Positions 14,595 through 23,490 of a DNA stretch of 30,662 bases are shown piece after piece. The translations under genes were made by a program, and so were the position numbers. Under the pieces are notes generated by a model. That model worked only from the letters and a program-made list of their open reading frames with translations. It was not told where the DNA came from and did no database searches. Origin of the DNA: CAZNKO01 sp964573855 (lineage in GTDB: Bacteria; Patescibacteriota; Patescibacteriia; UBA9934; GWF2-40-263); the NCBI GenBank assembly GCA_964573855.1, contig CAZNKO010000005.1:1-30662 (forward strand), in the 5' to 3' direction. Positions within the stretch are counted from its first letter, which is position 1; every line of letters begins with the position of its first letter.

Positions 14595-16061
14595 TTACAC
14601 CAGGTTCTTCACCGCCTCGACGAATTGCCCGCCGCGGTCGTAGGCGTTTTTGAAGAGACCAAAACTTGCCGTGCCGGGGGAAAGAAGAACTATGTCGCCC
14701 TCATGCGCAATCTTCTGCGCCGCTTTGACGGCCTCATCCATGGTCGAAGCGTAACTGGCCGGCACGCTCGGTCCCACGGCCTTTTCGATCTCGTCCGTCG
14801 CAGTCCCTTCCAAATACACCACCTGATGGCAGGATTTCCGCACCCACTCGGCCATTTCTTCAAACCCGAACCCCTTTGCCTTTCCCCCGACGATAATAAT
14901 GATGTGCTTTTTGTCATTCCCAAACCGCTTCAAAGCCGCGATCACGGCATCGGGCGACGTGGACTTTGTATCGTTGATGTAGGTGACTCCGTTCAATTCG
15001 CGCACGGTCTGCTGAACTCCATCCAATCCCTGAAAAGTCTTGAGTGTTTCGCACAGCGCTGCGTCCGGCACGCCGGCTAATGAGGCAGCGATCGTTGCGG
15101 CCATGGCGTTCTGAAAATTATGCTCCCCCTGAAGCGCGGGCCACTCACTCACGTGGCAAATTCGGCGTTCCTTCCCATTGATCCGCAAATACAAATCGCT
15201 CTTTTGATCGAGATAACCGCCGTCCATCCCTTGCGGGAGCGGCTTTTGCGAAAACCAATATTTTTTCGACGGGACCCCTTCCCCAAGCTTCCGCACGATT
15301 TCATGGTCGTAATTTAACACGGCCTTCTGCTCCGGCGTCTGATTCTTGAAGATCTGCCGCTTGGAATCAATATAAACTTCAAACGAGCCGTAACGATCAA
15401 GATGATCCTCGGAAATGTTCGTGAGCACCGCGATGTCGAGTCCGCGGTCAATATGGGTGAGGCTGTCGAGGAGCCAGGAGGACATTTCGAGCGTCACGGG
15501 CACCGGCGCTTTTTCTTCCATCATCCAATCCAGCTCCTCAAGCGGCGAATGCATGATGTTGCCGGCAATGACCGTTTTGGGATGAATTTTCTTCAACATC
15601 TCCCCATAGAGCGCAGTCGTGGTGGATTTGCCGCGCGTGCCCGTCACACCGTAAATCGGATGGCGGTAAAAATGAAAAAAAATGGAAACGTCGCTTTCCA
15701 CGCGCACCCCGTTTTTCTCCGCGAGTTTCACATATTCCGAATCCTTGGGCACATCGGGATTTTTCACAACCAACTCCACGTTCGTAAAATCGTCCTCGCG
15801 ATGCTGACCCAAAATAAACACCGGCGCATAAATCGTGCGGTCCGGATATTGCTCGCGGTATTTCGAATACCATTCCATCACGAGATCTACGGATGTCTTC
15901 AGATCCGCTTCGCTTTTGAGATCCGTCACGACAATCTGCGCTCCATGCCGCAGGAGCCACTTGGCTGCCCCGATCCCGCTCCCCTGCTTGAATCGACCAA
16001 GCCCCATCACGGTTACGACCGCGTCTTGAAAATCTTCAATGCTTTTGAAATCTTTCGGCAT
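14595..16061 (-). CDS. murD: UDP-N-acetylmuramoylalanine-D-glutamate ligase, MurD-like
   Basis: This Mur ligase would add D-Glu to UDP-MurNAc-L-Ala. The 488-residue protein has a Rossmann N-terminus (VTVMGLGRFKQGSGIGAAKWL) and an ATP loop GVTGTRGKSTTT (138-150), where Arg replaces the usual Asn, as in other candidate-phylum MurD sequences from memory. Central NISEDHLDRYGSFEVYIDSK and C-terminal YINDTKSTSPDA and LLSPGTASFGLFKNAYDRGGQF follow. Where most MurD proteins have a GLPHR-like motif this one has GLDGVQQ, so a normally conserved His is absent. The start is the ATG at 16061; no Shine-Dalgarno is visible. A heptamer array and a CATA element occupy the upstream space. Confidence 0.9.
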   Translation of the reverse strand: MPKDFKSIEDFQDAVVTVMGLGRFKQGSGIGAAKWLLRHGAQIVVTDLKSEADLKTSVDLVMEWYSKYREQYPDRTIYAPVFILGQHREDDFTNVELVVKNPDVPKDSEYVKLAEKNGVRVESDVSIFFHFYRHPIYGVTGTRGKSTTTALYGEMLKKIHPKTVIAGNIMHSPLEELDWMMEEKAPVPVTLEMSSWLLDSLTHIDRGLDIAVLTNISEDHLDRYGSFEVYIDSKRQIFKNQTPEQKAVLNYDHEIVRKLGEGVPSKKYWFSQKPLPQGMDGGYLDQKSDLYLRINGKERRICHVSEWPALQGEHNFQNAMAATIAASLAGVPDAALCETLKTFQGLDGVQQTVRELNGVTYINDTKSTSPDAVIAALKRFGNDKKHIIIIVGGKAKGFGFEEMAEWVRKSCHQVVYLEGTATDEIEKAVGPSVPASYASTMDEAVKAAQKIAHEGDIVLLSPGTASFGLFKNAYDRGGQFVEAVKNLV

Positions 16062-16071
16062 ATCAGTCTAA

Positions 16072-16183
16072 AATTCCAAATTCCAAATGGGGAAAATTCC
16101 AAAAAATAATCGAAAATTTTAAAATTTTAAATTTCGAATTTGGATTTTTTTGGAATTTGGTGCTTGGTACTTGGGATTTCATA
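16072..16183. repeat. Inverted heptamer array (AAATTCC / TGCTTGG type) upstream of murD
   Basis: AAATTCC AAATTCC AAATGGGG AAAATTCC forms the left arm. The right arm has TTTGGAATTTGG followed by TGCTTGG and TACTTGG. Both arms keep period 7 and are partly complementary. Confidence 0.8.
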
Positions 16184-16193
16184 TCATCCTGGG

Positions 16194-16302
16194 CATACCC
16201 CGTACTACAACACTGGTGGATGTCACCAGGGCATCAAAATTTAGAAAGTTATTTTATGACCCCAGTCCTACAGTTTCCGTGAGAGTTGTAGTACGGGGCA
16301 TA
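16194..16302. repeat. CATA-CCCCGT...ACGGGG-CATA structured element, copy 2
   Basis: It has the same 14-bp terminal inverted repeat as copy 1 (16198-16211 and 16285-16298) and the same bordering CATA tetramers. The internal hairpin is CTGGTG-gatgt-CACCAG (16213-16229), one pair longer than in copy 1 with both sides changed together. It lies between the stop of the GT2 gene and the murD upstream array. Confidence 0.85.
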
Positions 16303-16303
16303 C

Positions 16304-16963
16304 CTAGAAATGCTTAAGAAGGCGGGCGATCCGGACCCAGATAATGGCCCATCCGACCTCGAGCCACATGCGGGCATATTGTACCACAGCCTTCAGATAG
16401 CCCACTTTTTCATATTTCCTTCGCATGGAGAGACGGGGAAGGAACACACTGCCGTACGGTAATTTGCGGCTCCGACAATAATAATTCATGGCCGCCTCGA
16501 CCATGAATCCGCCGACGTATTTCGGGGGGATGCCTTCGATGACATGACGCAGGAGCGCCCGCTCGCCGCCCACAAGTGGTAGATGTGGAATCAAGGGGTT
16601 CAGCCAGCCGCGATCGCGCAGCCCGATATTCATGACGCGAGAACCGGAGAGGACCGGAAGGAGAATGCGTTCGATGTGGTCAATGGTGAGACCCAAAAGA
16701 TCTGCATCGAAAAATACGATGATCGGCGCGTCCGTGTGCGTAATGCCATGGAGCATCGCGGCTCCTTTACCTTGATTTTTTGGAAGGAGATGAACGAGAG
16801 CGCCCGCGGCTTCTGCGATCACTTTCGTCTGGTCGCTTGAACCATCGGAAATAACAATCACTTCATCCACGAGCGGTGAGGAGCGCACGGAGGCAACAAC
16901 CTCGCCCACGGTTGCCTCTTCATTATAGGCCGGAATGACGGCCGCAACACGGGGTGAAGTCAT
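16304..16963 (-). CDS. Family 2 glycosyltransferase
   Basis: This 219-residue GT-A enzyme starts MTSPRVAAVIPAYNEEATVGEVV. It has the nucleotide-binding DGSSDQT (about 40-46) and the metal-binding DADLLGL in place of DXD (about 86-92). A C-terminal hydrophobic or amphipathic segment (about 185-215) may attach it to the membrane. The fold resembles DPM1/DPG-synthase-type enzymes acting on lipid-linked sugars, but the substrate is unknown. The ATG at 16963 overlaps the upstream stop as ATGA, so it is probably coupled to the preceding gene. It is the last gene of the apparent operon starting at 21435. Confidence 0.88.
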   Translation of the reverse strand: MTSPRVAAVIPAYNEEATVGEVVASVRSSPLVDEVIVISDGSSDQTKVIAEAAGALVHLLPKNQGKGAAMLHGITHTDAPIIVFFDADLLGLTIDHIERILLPVLSGSRVMNIGLRDRGWLNPLIPHLPLVGGERALLRHVIEGIPPKYVGGFMVEAAMNYYCRSRKLPYGSVFLPRLSMRRKYEKVGYLKAVVQYARMWLEVGWAIIWVRIARLLKHF

Positions 16964-17640
16964 AGGGCGGCGGGCGGAGTCCACGGAGAGCGAGAAGAAA
17001 GTCGTTGACGTATGGCTTCAAGTCCTTTCTGCATTTCCTCGGCTTCTTGAAGAAGCTGGCCTTCCTCGGGTGCGAGCACGCCCGAGACGGAGAGGGCGGA
17101 AAGGGATTCGGCGATGCGCGTCATGTACACGCAGGCGAGCTCGGCTTCTTTCCCCGCAACTTGGACGGAGGTTGCATCTTCCAATGCTTCATGCCCAAGA
17201 GCCGAGGCAAGCTTGACGGGCACAAGATAGGCGTTCACGAGAACGCGAAAAAAATCGCTCCGACGGCGGCCGCCGGCATCATACCGGGCACGGGCCCACA
17301 CGGAGAGGCGACTGGCCCACTCGAACACACGTTCATAAAACGGATCGCGCACCGCACTCTGGCGAAGGGCATCTTTAAGCGGAACCGAGGGCTCGGCCGC
17401 CTCGGTGGTCACGGCCCAAGACTCGCCCAAGGACTCTGCCACGGGACCGAGACGGAGGGTGAGGTCAGCTTCCGACTGCTCCTCGGTCATCACCTGTTCC
17501 TCAAGCACCCGCTCCTCGGCCTCATGGGCCGCCGGATCGTCCGCATGGTTGCGATGATCAAACAAGGCGTCAAAATCCTCCTCGAGCACGTCGATTTCGT
17601 CGCGATGGAACATCCACGGGTGTCGGTGCTCATGTGGCAT
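16960..17640 (-). CDS. Unknown helical protein
   Basis: I do not recognise this 226-residue protein. The first 70 residues are acidic and His-rich (MPHEHRHPWMFHRDEIDVLEEDFDALFDHRNH), the middle is mixed, and the last 120 residues look like long amphipathic helices (DPFYERVFEWASRLSVWARARY...LQEAEEMQKGLEAIRQRL). No signal peptide or transmembrane segment is evident. The ATG at 17640 overlaps the end of the cation ATPase gene by 11 nt, and its stop overlaps the GT2 start. This implies a stoichiometric or regulatory link with one of them. A four-helix, scaffold-like role is conceivable but unsupported. Confidence 0.7.
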   Translation of the reverse strand: MPHEHRHPWMFHRDEIDVLEEDFDALFDHRNHADDPAAHEAEERVLEEQVMTEEQSEADLTLRLGPVAESLGESWAVTTEAAEPSVPLKDALRQSAVRDPFYERVFEWASRLSVWARARYDAGGRRRSDFFRVLVNAYLVPVKLASALGHEALEDATSVQVAGKEAELACVYMTRIAESLSALSVSGVLAPEEGQLLQEAEEMQKGLEAIRQRLSSRSPWTPPAAL

Positions 17641-20290
17641 AGGAAGAGCGGCGAACCAACAGGAAATACTTTATGACTTCAATCACGATCAATTTTCCTG
17701 CTCCCATCATAAGCAACAAGCCCCAGGTCGACAAGCTCAAAGGGGCGGCGTCAAAGACCGAAAGAAGCATCGGGATATTCAATGCCGCAACCAGGGCCGC
17801 CATGCCGAGGGCGACGCTCACGGGAAGCAAGGGGTTCGAGAACGGCCGAGTTCGCAGAAACGGGCGCGAGAGGCTCCGAAGGGCATAGACGTAAAGGAGA
17901 GAATCGATGCCGAGCGCTGCGAACATCATTGAATGCACCCGAACCGGGTCCTGATAGGCGTCCGTTGCCCAGAGAAAGAGGGCAAAAAGCGTCGAGGTGA
18001 TGATGAGGCCGATCATGAACATGAGTGTAATTGTCCAGCGGTTGAGAACGGGCTCCCCGCGCCGGCGCGGACGGCGGCGCATCACGTCCGGTTCCGCGAC
18101 CTCCCCCGTGAGCGCAATTGACGGGAGCGTATCGGTCACAAGATTGATCCAAAGGATCTGGAGCGGCAAGAGCGGCAGGGGGAGGCCGAGCAAAATACTC
18201 CCCCCAATCAGGATGATTTCCGTAAAACTTCCGGACAAAAGATACACAACTCCCTTGCGGATATTGTCAAAAATGGCGCGGCCCTGCTCCACGGCCGCCA
18301 CGACCGTCGCAAGATTATTATCAAGAAGAACCAAGTCAGCGGATTCCTTCGCCACTTCCGTTCCGGCGCCGACCGCAATCCCGATGTCCGCCGCCTTCAA
18401 GGCCGGCGCATCATTGACGCCATCACCCGTCATGGCCACCACTTCCCCGCGGCGGCGGAGCGCTTGCACAATGCGGATTTTATGCTTGGGTTCTGTCCGC
18501 GCATAGACCGTGAGGTAGGCAGCCCGTCTTTCGAGTTCCTGGTCGTCCCACCGGTCCACATCGGCTCCCAGCGCCAATTCAGCCTGGTCGGAAATGATGC
18601 CGGCCTCTTTCCCGATCGTAAACGCCGTATTCGGATGGTCACCCGTCACGATGATCGTGCGGATGCCGGCCTTCCGTGCCACCTCCACTTGCGCGGCCGC
18701 TTCAGGGCGAAGCGGGTCCTGGAGACCGATCAACCCGCAAAAGACGAGCCCGCGCAGAGGATCAATGATCGCATCAGCGGTGGACGCTTCGGGCCGGTAT
18801 GCGACCGCAATGACGCGGAGTCCGCGATCGGCCATCCGGGCGGCAGACGTTTCGAATTGCCGCCCTTGCGCCGCACTCATCACCTCGCTCTTCCCCGCCT
18901 CCCGCAGACGCCCGCAAGCAGGGAGAATTTTTTCTGGAGCCCCCATCACGATCGTAAACCGCCCGTCATCACGGCTCTCATGAAGCGTCGCAGTAAATTT
19001 TTTTGTCGCATCAAACGCAAGTTCCGTAAGGCGCGGGTACCGGACCCGAAGGTCTTTGAGCGCAATTCCGGAACGCAGGCCCGCCTCCACGAGCGCCCGC
19101 TCCGTCGGAGTGCCGCGGACGATTGCCGCCGTGACGGCATGGCTCTCCTCCACGGCCGCATCATTGCAGAGCATCGCGTATTCCAGAAGCCGCACCAGCG
19201 CCGGGGCGCCTGAGAGCTTTCCAAGGCTTGCCATGCGCACCGGACCGCTCGGAAGGACAAACTCATGCACGTCCATCATTCCTTGGGTGAGGGTACCGGT
19301 CTTGTCCGAACAAATGACCGAGACGCTCCCGAGCGTCTCGGCGGCTACCAGCCTCCGGACCAGCACCTTGCGGCGCAGCAGCCGCTCCGTCCCGACCGCG
19401 AGAATGACCGTGAGCGCCACCGGAAGCCCTTCGGGCACGACAGCGACCGCAAGCGCCACGGCCATTTGGAACATTTCCATGGCCCCGCGACCGAACGAAA
19501 TCCCGACCCAAAATAACGCCGCGACGAGCGTAAGGGCCGCGACGAGCATCCAAAACGACAATCGGCCCAATTCTTCTTGGAGCGGGGTCGCGGGTTCCGG
19601 AGTAGCGCGCACGAGCTCCGAAATCTGGCCAAGCTGGGTGGAGGAGCCGGTCGCAACCGCCACGGCAACCCCGCGGCCGGAGGCGATTCCCGTTCCGGCG
19701 TACACCATATTGTCCCGCTCCGCGAGCGATGTTCGCTCGTCTTTGGAACCGGTTTTTTTTACCACAGGCAAAGATTCCCCTGTGAGCGACGCCTCGTTCA
19801 CTTCCAGATCGTCCGCTTCTAAGAGCCGCGCATCCACGACCACACGGTCCCCTGCATGGAGAAGCACAATATCACCCGGCACCACTTCCGAGGACGGAAT
19901 CTCGACAATGATCTCCTGCCGGCGCGCCAACACGCGCGGGACCACGAGCTCCCGCAGGCGCTCGAGCGCGCGATTCGCTTTCGATTCCTGGAAAAATCCG
20001 ATCGCCGCGTTCAAAAGAACGACGGCTCCAATTACCACGGCGTCCATTCCTTCTCCGAGGACGGCACTCACCACCGCCGCAGCCGCCAAGAGCAGAAGCA
20101 AAGGGCTCTTCATTTGTTCAAACGCAAGACGCCAGCCGAGTAGCAGCCGTTCGCGGGGCAGCGTATTTGGCCCGAACTTTTCCAAGCGGCGTTTTGCCTC
20201 CGCCATCCGGAGACCTTGCCGCACGCTTTTCATCTCCCCTAAGACCGCATCCGCCGTCAGAGCATGCCATAGTTTTTGCGCTTGAGCCAT
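17630..20290 (-). CDS. P2-type cation-transporting ATPase
   Basis: This 886-residue P-type pump is closest in motif to Ca2+ ATPases. It has the N-terminal cation-ATPase domain (FGPNTLPRERLLLGWRLAFEQMKSPLL), TGES (170-173), VVPEGLPVALT in M4 (about 285-293), DKTGT (329-333), TGDGVNDAPALK (about 620-631) and M5-M6 ending LWINLVTDTLPSIAL. The M5 segment SGSFTEIILIGG departs from the usual SNIGEV, so Ca2+ specificity is uncertain; Mn2+ or another cation is possible. AAGGAGGAT just before the ATG at 20290 is one of the few strong ribosome sites in the window. It starts 17 nt after the GT4 gene and overlaps the next gene. Confidence 0.92.
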   Translation of the reverse strand: MAQAQKLWHALTADAVLGEMKSVRQGLRMAEAKRRLEKFGPNTLPRERLLLGWRLAFEQMKSPLLLLLAAAAVVSAVLGEGMDAVVIGAVVLLNAAIGFFQESKANRALERLRELVVPRVLARRQEIIVEIPSSEVVPGDIVLLHAGDRVVVDARLLEADDLEVNEASLTGESLPVVKKTGSKDERTSLAERDNMVYAGTGIASGRGVAVAVATGSSTQLGQISELVRATPEPATPLQEELGRLSFWMLVAALTLVAALFWVGISFGRGAMEMFQMAVALAVAVVPEGLPVALTVILAVGTERLLRRKVLVRRLVAAETLGSVSVICSDKTGTLTQGMMDVHEFVLPSGPVRMASLGKLSGAPALVRLLEYAMLCNDAAVEESHAVTAAIVRGTPTERALVEAGLRSGIALKDLRVRYPRLTELAFDATKKFTATLHESRDDGRFTIVMGAPEKILPACGRLREAGKSEVMSAAQGRQFETSAARMADRGLRVIAVAYRPEASTADAIIDPLRGLVFCGLIGLQDPLRPEAAAQVEVARKAGIRTIIVTGDHPNTAFTIGKEAGIISDQAELALGADVDRWDDQELERRAAYLTVYARTEPKHKIRIVQALRRRGEVVAMTGDGVNDAPALKAADIGIAVGAGTEVAKESADLVLLDNNLATVVAAVEQGRAIFDNIRKGVVYLLSGSFTEIILIGGSILLGLPLPLLPLQILWINLVTDTLPSIALTGEVAEPDVMRRRPRRRGEPVLNRWTITLMFMIGLIITSTLFALFLWATDAYQDPVRVHSMMFAALGIDSLLYVYALRSLSRPFLRTRPFSNPLLPVSVALGMAALVAALNIPMLLSVFDAAPLSLSTWGLLLMMGAGKLIVIEVIKYFLLVRRSSYAT

Positions 20291-20307
20291 ATCCTCCTTC
20301 CTTCTCC

Positions 20308-21435
20308 TTAATGCCGGACGCTCCGATAGACTTCTTCGGTGTGCTCGGCGATGACCGGCCAGGCGAAATGCGTGCGAATCACCTCTTGGGTTTTCTCGGC
20401 AGCCGCTTCCACGATCTCCGGATGACGAAGAAGCTCGCCAAGACGTTCCGACAAGTCGCCGACGTCCTTATTCCGAAACGTAAAACCTGAATGATGGATG
20501 ACCTCGATGTTTCCGGGAATATCCGAGACGAGGACAGGGACCCCAAAACTCATGGCTTCCAGCACCGCGATCGGAAGCCCCTCAACCTCCGACGGCTGTA
20601 CATACACGTAGGCGTGTGCAAACAGCTGTTTCAGAGTTTTCCCGCTCTGAAAGCCGATGAGTTTGATATCGGCGTTTCCTGCAACGAGATCCCGAAGACG
20701 TCCCTCAAACGCTCTCGTGTAGGCCGGAGCGACGACCAACACCAGCTGGACCCCCTTCCCCTCCCCGCGCGCCTTCCATTGCTGGAACGCCTCGATGAGA
20801 TGCTGTTGGCCCTTCACGGGCACAAGACGTCCGACATTCAACACATATTTTTTGGGTTCCAGCCCGAAACGTGCAAGCTCTTCGCGCCCCGTGATCTGTT
20901 CCACGGAGGCGCCGTTTGGAATATAGACGATCTGCCGCTGATATTCACGGCGTACATACACCTGGATCACATGGCTTACCGCAATGGTCGCGTGCGGAAA
21001 GTGGCAGGCGGCCCATTCACCGAAGTGGAGATAACGACGTGCGGGCCATCCCCATTTCTGATGAAGCCGGTCTTGCGAATGGAAGGTGGCAACGACCCGG
21101 CATCCCGGTTTGAAAATCCGCGGAATCCAGGCCAAGGTCGCGGGACCGACACCGTGGTAATGGATGATGTCAAAACGCCGGAAGAGTGCGTCGAGGGTCG
21201 CGAAAAAAGTGTAGAGGATGGTCTCGACGTTTTTGAAATATAGCGTCGGTGCAAAACGAACGTGGATTCCCTTCGGAACCTCGGCACGATTCATACGATA
21301 CCTTCGTCGGCTGTACACCGTGATCTCGTGGCCGCGTGAGGCAAGCTCACGCGAAAGCGCCAGCACATGCTGTTCAATCCCCCCGGCCTTGTCCCCAATC
21401 GCAATCCCTTTCTGCCCAATAAACGCAATACGCAT
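20308..21435 (-). CDS. Family 4 glycosyltransferase
   Basis: This 375-residue GT-B enzyme has an N-terminal acceptor domain (MRIAFIGQKGIAIGDKAGGIEQHV) and a C-terminal nucleotide-sugar domain. The latter has NVGRLVPVKGQQHLIEAF and the EX7E-type motif PSEVEGLPIAVLEAMSFGVPVLVSDIPGN. It would transfer a sugar from a nucleotide donor, probably to a surface polysaccharide or glycolipid. The ATG at 21435 lies about 9 nt after a TAAAAT hexamer that follows directly on a GTAGAAA array, so the mRNA may be nearly leaderless. It heads the run GT4, ATPase, unknown, GT2. Confidence 0.92.
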   Translation of the reverse strand: MRIAFIGQKGIAIGDKAGGIEQHVLALSRELASRGHEITVYSRRRYRMNRAEVPKGIHVRFAPTLYFKNVETILYTFFATLDALFRRFDIIHYHGVGPATLAWIPRIFKPGCRVVATFHSQDRLHQKWGWPARRYLHFGEWAACHFPHATIAVSHVIQVYVRREYQRQIVYIPNGASVEQITGREELARFGLEPKKYVLNVGRLVPVKGQQHLIEAFQQWKARGEGKGVQLVLVVAPAYTRAFEGRLRDLVAGNADIKLIGFQSGKTLKQLFAHAYVYVQPSEVEGLPIAVLEAMSFGVPVLVSDIPGNIEVIHHSGFTFRNKDVGDLSERLGELLRHPEIVEAAAEKTQEVIRTHFAWPVIAEHTEEVYRSVRH

Positions 21436-21452
21436 AATACGGCTATTTTAAC

Positions 21453-21540
21453 GTAGAAAGTAGAATGTAGAAAGGAGAAAAACAGAACGTAAAGAGTAGA
21501 AGGAATCACCTTCTACTCTCTACCTTCTACTTTCTACATT
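21453..21540. repeat. Inverted heptamer array (GTAGAAA type)
   Basis: GTAGAAA GTAGAAT GTAGAAA GGAGAAA forms the left arm, and CTTCTAC TCTCTAC CTTCTAC TTTCTAC the right arm. The phase of 7 is kept through the middle. It lies between typA and the GT4 gene; 21541-21593 holds only short dyads. Confidence 0.88.
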
Positions 21541-21593
21541 ATGATCATCCCTTATGGAACCAGCTGGCTGAAAAAGCCGTCCTCAATTGGAGG

Positions 21594-23477
21594 TCACGCG
21601 GCTAATTCAAGCTTTTTCGCATTCTCCCGACGGCGAACGTTGGTATCGAGAATAGCCTTGCGGATGCGGACATTCTTCGGCGTGACCTCCACGAGTTCAT
21701 CATCGCCAATATACTCAAGCGCCGCTTCAAGCCCCATCTCATGCGGGGTCTCAAGAGCAACGGCCGCACCGTCTCCTTTACTCCGCATGTTCGACAACTT
21801 CTTTTCCTTACACGGATTCACCTCAATGTCTTCCGCGCGCGAGTGCTCCCCAACCACCATCCCGACATACACCTCAACCCCGGGACCAAAAAACAAGATC
21901 CCGCGTTCCTGCAAATTTGTGAGCGCGTACCCCATCGTCGTTCCCGCTTCCATCGAAATCATGGATCCGTGATCGTTCGCCGTGATGTCGCCGACCTTCT
22001 CGCGGTAGCCAAGAAGCAAGGTGTTCAAAATCCCGAGGCCTTTCGTGTCGGTCAAAAACTCACTCCGATACCAAATAAGGCCGCGGGTCGTAATCTCAAA
22101 CTCAAGATAGGCCATTGCCTGCCCTGAGCTTGTCGAAGGGTCGACCTTCATGTCCTTCATCTCCCCCTTGCGCTTTCCCATCTTTTCAATCACCACTCCA
22201 GCTGCACCCTCCGGACATTCAATAAATACCTGTTCAAACGGCTCCATCACCACAACCTCGCTTCTGTTCCCTGTTCCCTGTTCCCTGTTCTCCTCCCGAA
22301 AAATCACCTGCGGGCGTGAAACCTGCAGCTCGTACCCTTCCCTGCGCATTTTTTCAATCAAAATGGCCAAATGCAGCTCCCCGCGGCCGGAAACCACGAA
22401 ACTCCCCTCCCCGCTGCCCTGCTCCAAACGCAACGCCACATCGTTCTGGAGCTCGCGTTCAAGACGTTCTTTAAGATTTCGGGACGTTGAAAACTGGCCC
22501 TCTTTGCCGGCAAACGGCGAGGTATTCACGCTAAACGTCATCTTCACAGTCGGCTCTTCGATCTCTGTCACGGGCAGGGCGACCGGATTCACTGGATCTG
22601 CAATCGTCTCCCCGATCTGAATGTCTTCAATACCGGACATGGCCACCACCTCGCCCGCAGCCGCTTCCAGAACATCAATCCGACCGAGCCCCTCAAAAAG
22701 CTGGAGGGCCGTCACTTTTGTTTCCGAAACCTGCCCATCCCGGTTGATGTGCACCACGGTCTGCCCCTGCCGGATCACTCCGTTTACCACGCGTCCGATC
22801 GCCACCCGTCCTTTATAGTTATCGTACTGCACGTTCACAACGGACGCTTGGAGAGATTTGGTTGCGTCGCCTTTCGGAGCCGGGATCGTCTCGACGATTG
22901 TGTCGAGAAGCGGAGAAACGTCCTCCATCGCGGCCATATCCAATGTTTTCCCCGCAATGCCGTTCACGGCTGACGCGTAAATAACGGGAAAGTTGGTCTG
23001 CTCATCGGAAGCGCCAAGCTCGACGAACAAATCAAACGTATGATTCAAAACCCAGTCTGGACGAGCATCTTTTTTGTCGATCTTGTTGATGACCACGATG
23101 ATTTTGTGGCCGGCCGCGAGAGCCTTTTTAAGCACAAACTTCGTCTGCGGCATGGGCCCCTCTTTCGCGTCTACGAGAAGAAGACAGCCGTCCACAAGGT
23201 TCATGATGCGTTCTACCTCCCCGCCGAAATCCGCGTGGCCGGGCGTATCCACAATGTTGATCTTCGTCCCCTTCCACACGATGGCGGCGTTTTTTGCAAA
23301 AATTGTAATCCCGCGCTCGCGCTCGATTTCATTCGAATCCATGATCGTGGTTCCCATTGCATCCGGATCGCGGAACGTTTTTGACTGCTTCAAAAGCGCA
23401 TCGACAAGGGTGGTTTTCCCGTGGTCGACGTGAGCGATGATCGCGATGTTGCGAATGCCGGTGTGAGTCTGTGTCAT
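21594..23477 (-). CDS. typA: Translational GTPase TypA/BipA
   Basis: TypA is a ribosome-associated GTPase of the EF-G family, active under stress and in ribosome assembly. The 627-residue protein starts MTQTHTGIRNIAIIAHVDHGKTT and has G1 (AHVDHGKTT), G2 (ERERGITI), G3 (DTPGHADFGGEV) and G4 (NKIDKKDA). The C-terminal TypA-specific region with ITANDHGSMISMEAGTTMGYAL and FFGPGVEVYVGMVVGEHSR follows. Two stretches are repeat-derived: ENREQGTGN (heptamers, 22264-22295) and DPSTSSGQA (22113-22142). The start is the ATG at 23477, because a promoter ends about 14 bases upstream; the frame open to 23519 is not needed. No Shine-Dalgarno is present. Confidence 0.96.
   Translation of the reverse strand: MTQTHTGIRNIAIIAHVDHGKTTLVDALLKQSKTFRDPDAMGTTIMDSNEIERERGITIFAKNAAIVWKGTKINIVDTPGHADFGGEVERIMNLVDGCLLLVDAKEGPMPQTKFVLKKALAAGHKIIVVINKIDKKDARPDWVLNHTFDLFVELGASDEQTNFPVIYASAVNGIAGKTLDMAAMEDVSPLLDTIVETIPAPKGDATKSLQASVVNVQYDNYKGRVAIGRVVNGVIRQGQTVVHINRDGQVSETKVTALQLFEGLGRIDVLEAAAGEVVAMSGIEDIQIGETIADPVNPVALPVTEIEEPTVKMTFSVNTSPFAGKEGQFSTSRNLKERLERELQNDVALRLEQGSGEGSFVVSGRGELHLAILIEKMRREGYELQVSRPQVIFREENREQGTGNRSEVVVMEPFEQVFIECPEGAAGVVIEKMGKRKGEMKDMKVDPSTSSGQAMAYLEFEITTRGLIWYRSEFLTDTKGLGILNTLLLGYREKVGDITANDHGSMISMEAGTTMGYALTNLQERGILFFGPGVEVYVGMVVGEHSRAEDIEVNPCKEKKLSNMRSKGDGAAVALETPHEMGLEAALEYIGDDELVEVTPKNVRIRKAILDTNVRRRENAKKLELAA
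22113..22142. repeat. In-frame TTCGACAAGCTCAGG repeat inside typA
   Basis: The dispersed repeat also found at 5235-5298 is translated here as VDPSTSSGQA in the C-terminal part of TypA. Confidence 0.8.
22264..22295. repeat. In-frame heptamer array (GGGAACA) inside typA
   Basis: At least three perfect GGGAACA units on the minus strand encode ENREQGTGNR. They lie in a loop between otherwise conserved TypA segments. Confidence 0.88.
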
Positions 23478-23490
23478 ACGAGACGGGCGA

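Noticed and set aside
17726..17742. GTCGACAAGCTCAAAG in the cation ATPase as another dispersed repeat copy
   Set aside because: It matches the TTCGACAAGCTCAGG core only in part and encodes a plausible membrane-helix segment; probably chance.
19056..20285. 409-residue open frame on the plus strand
   Set aside because: It is the complement of the cation ATPase gene, Ser/Thr/Arg-rich without motifs; a shadow of high-GC codon bias.
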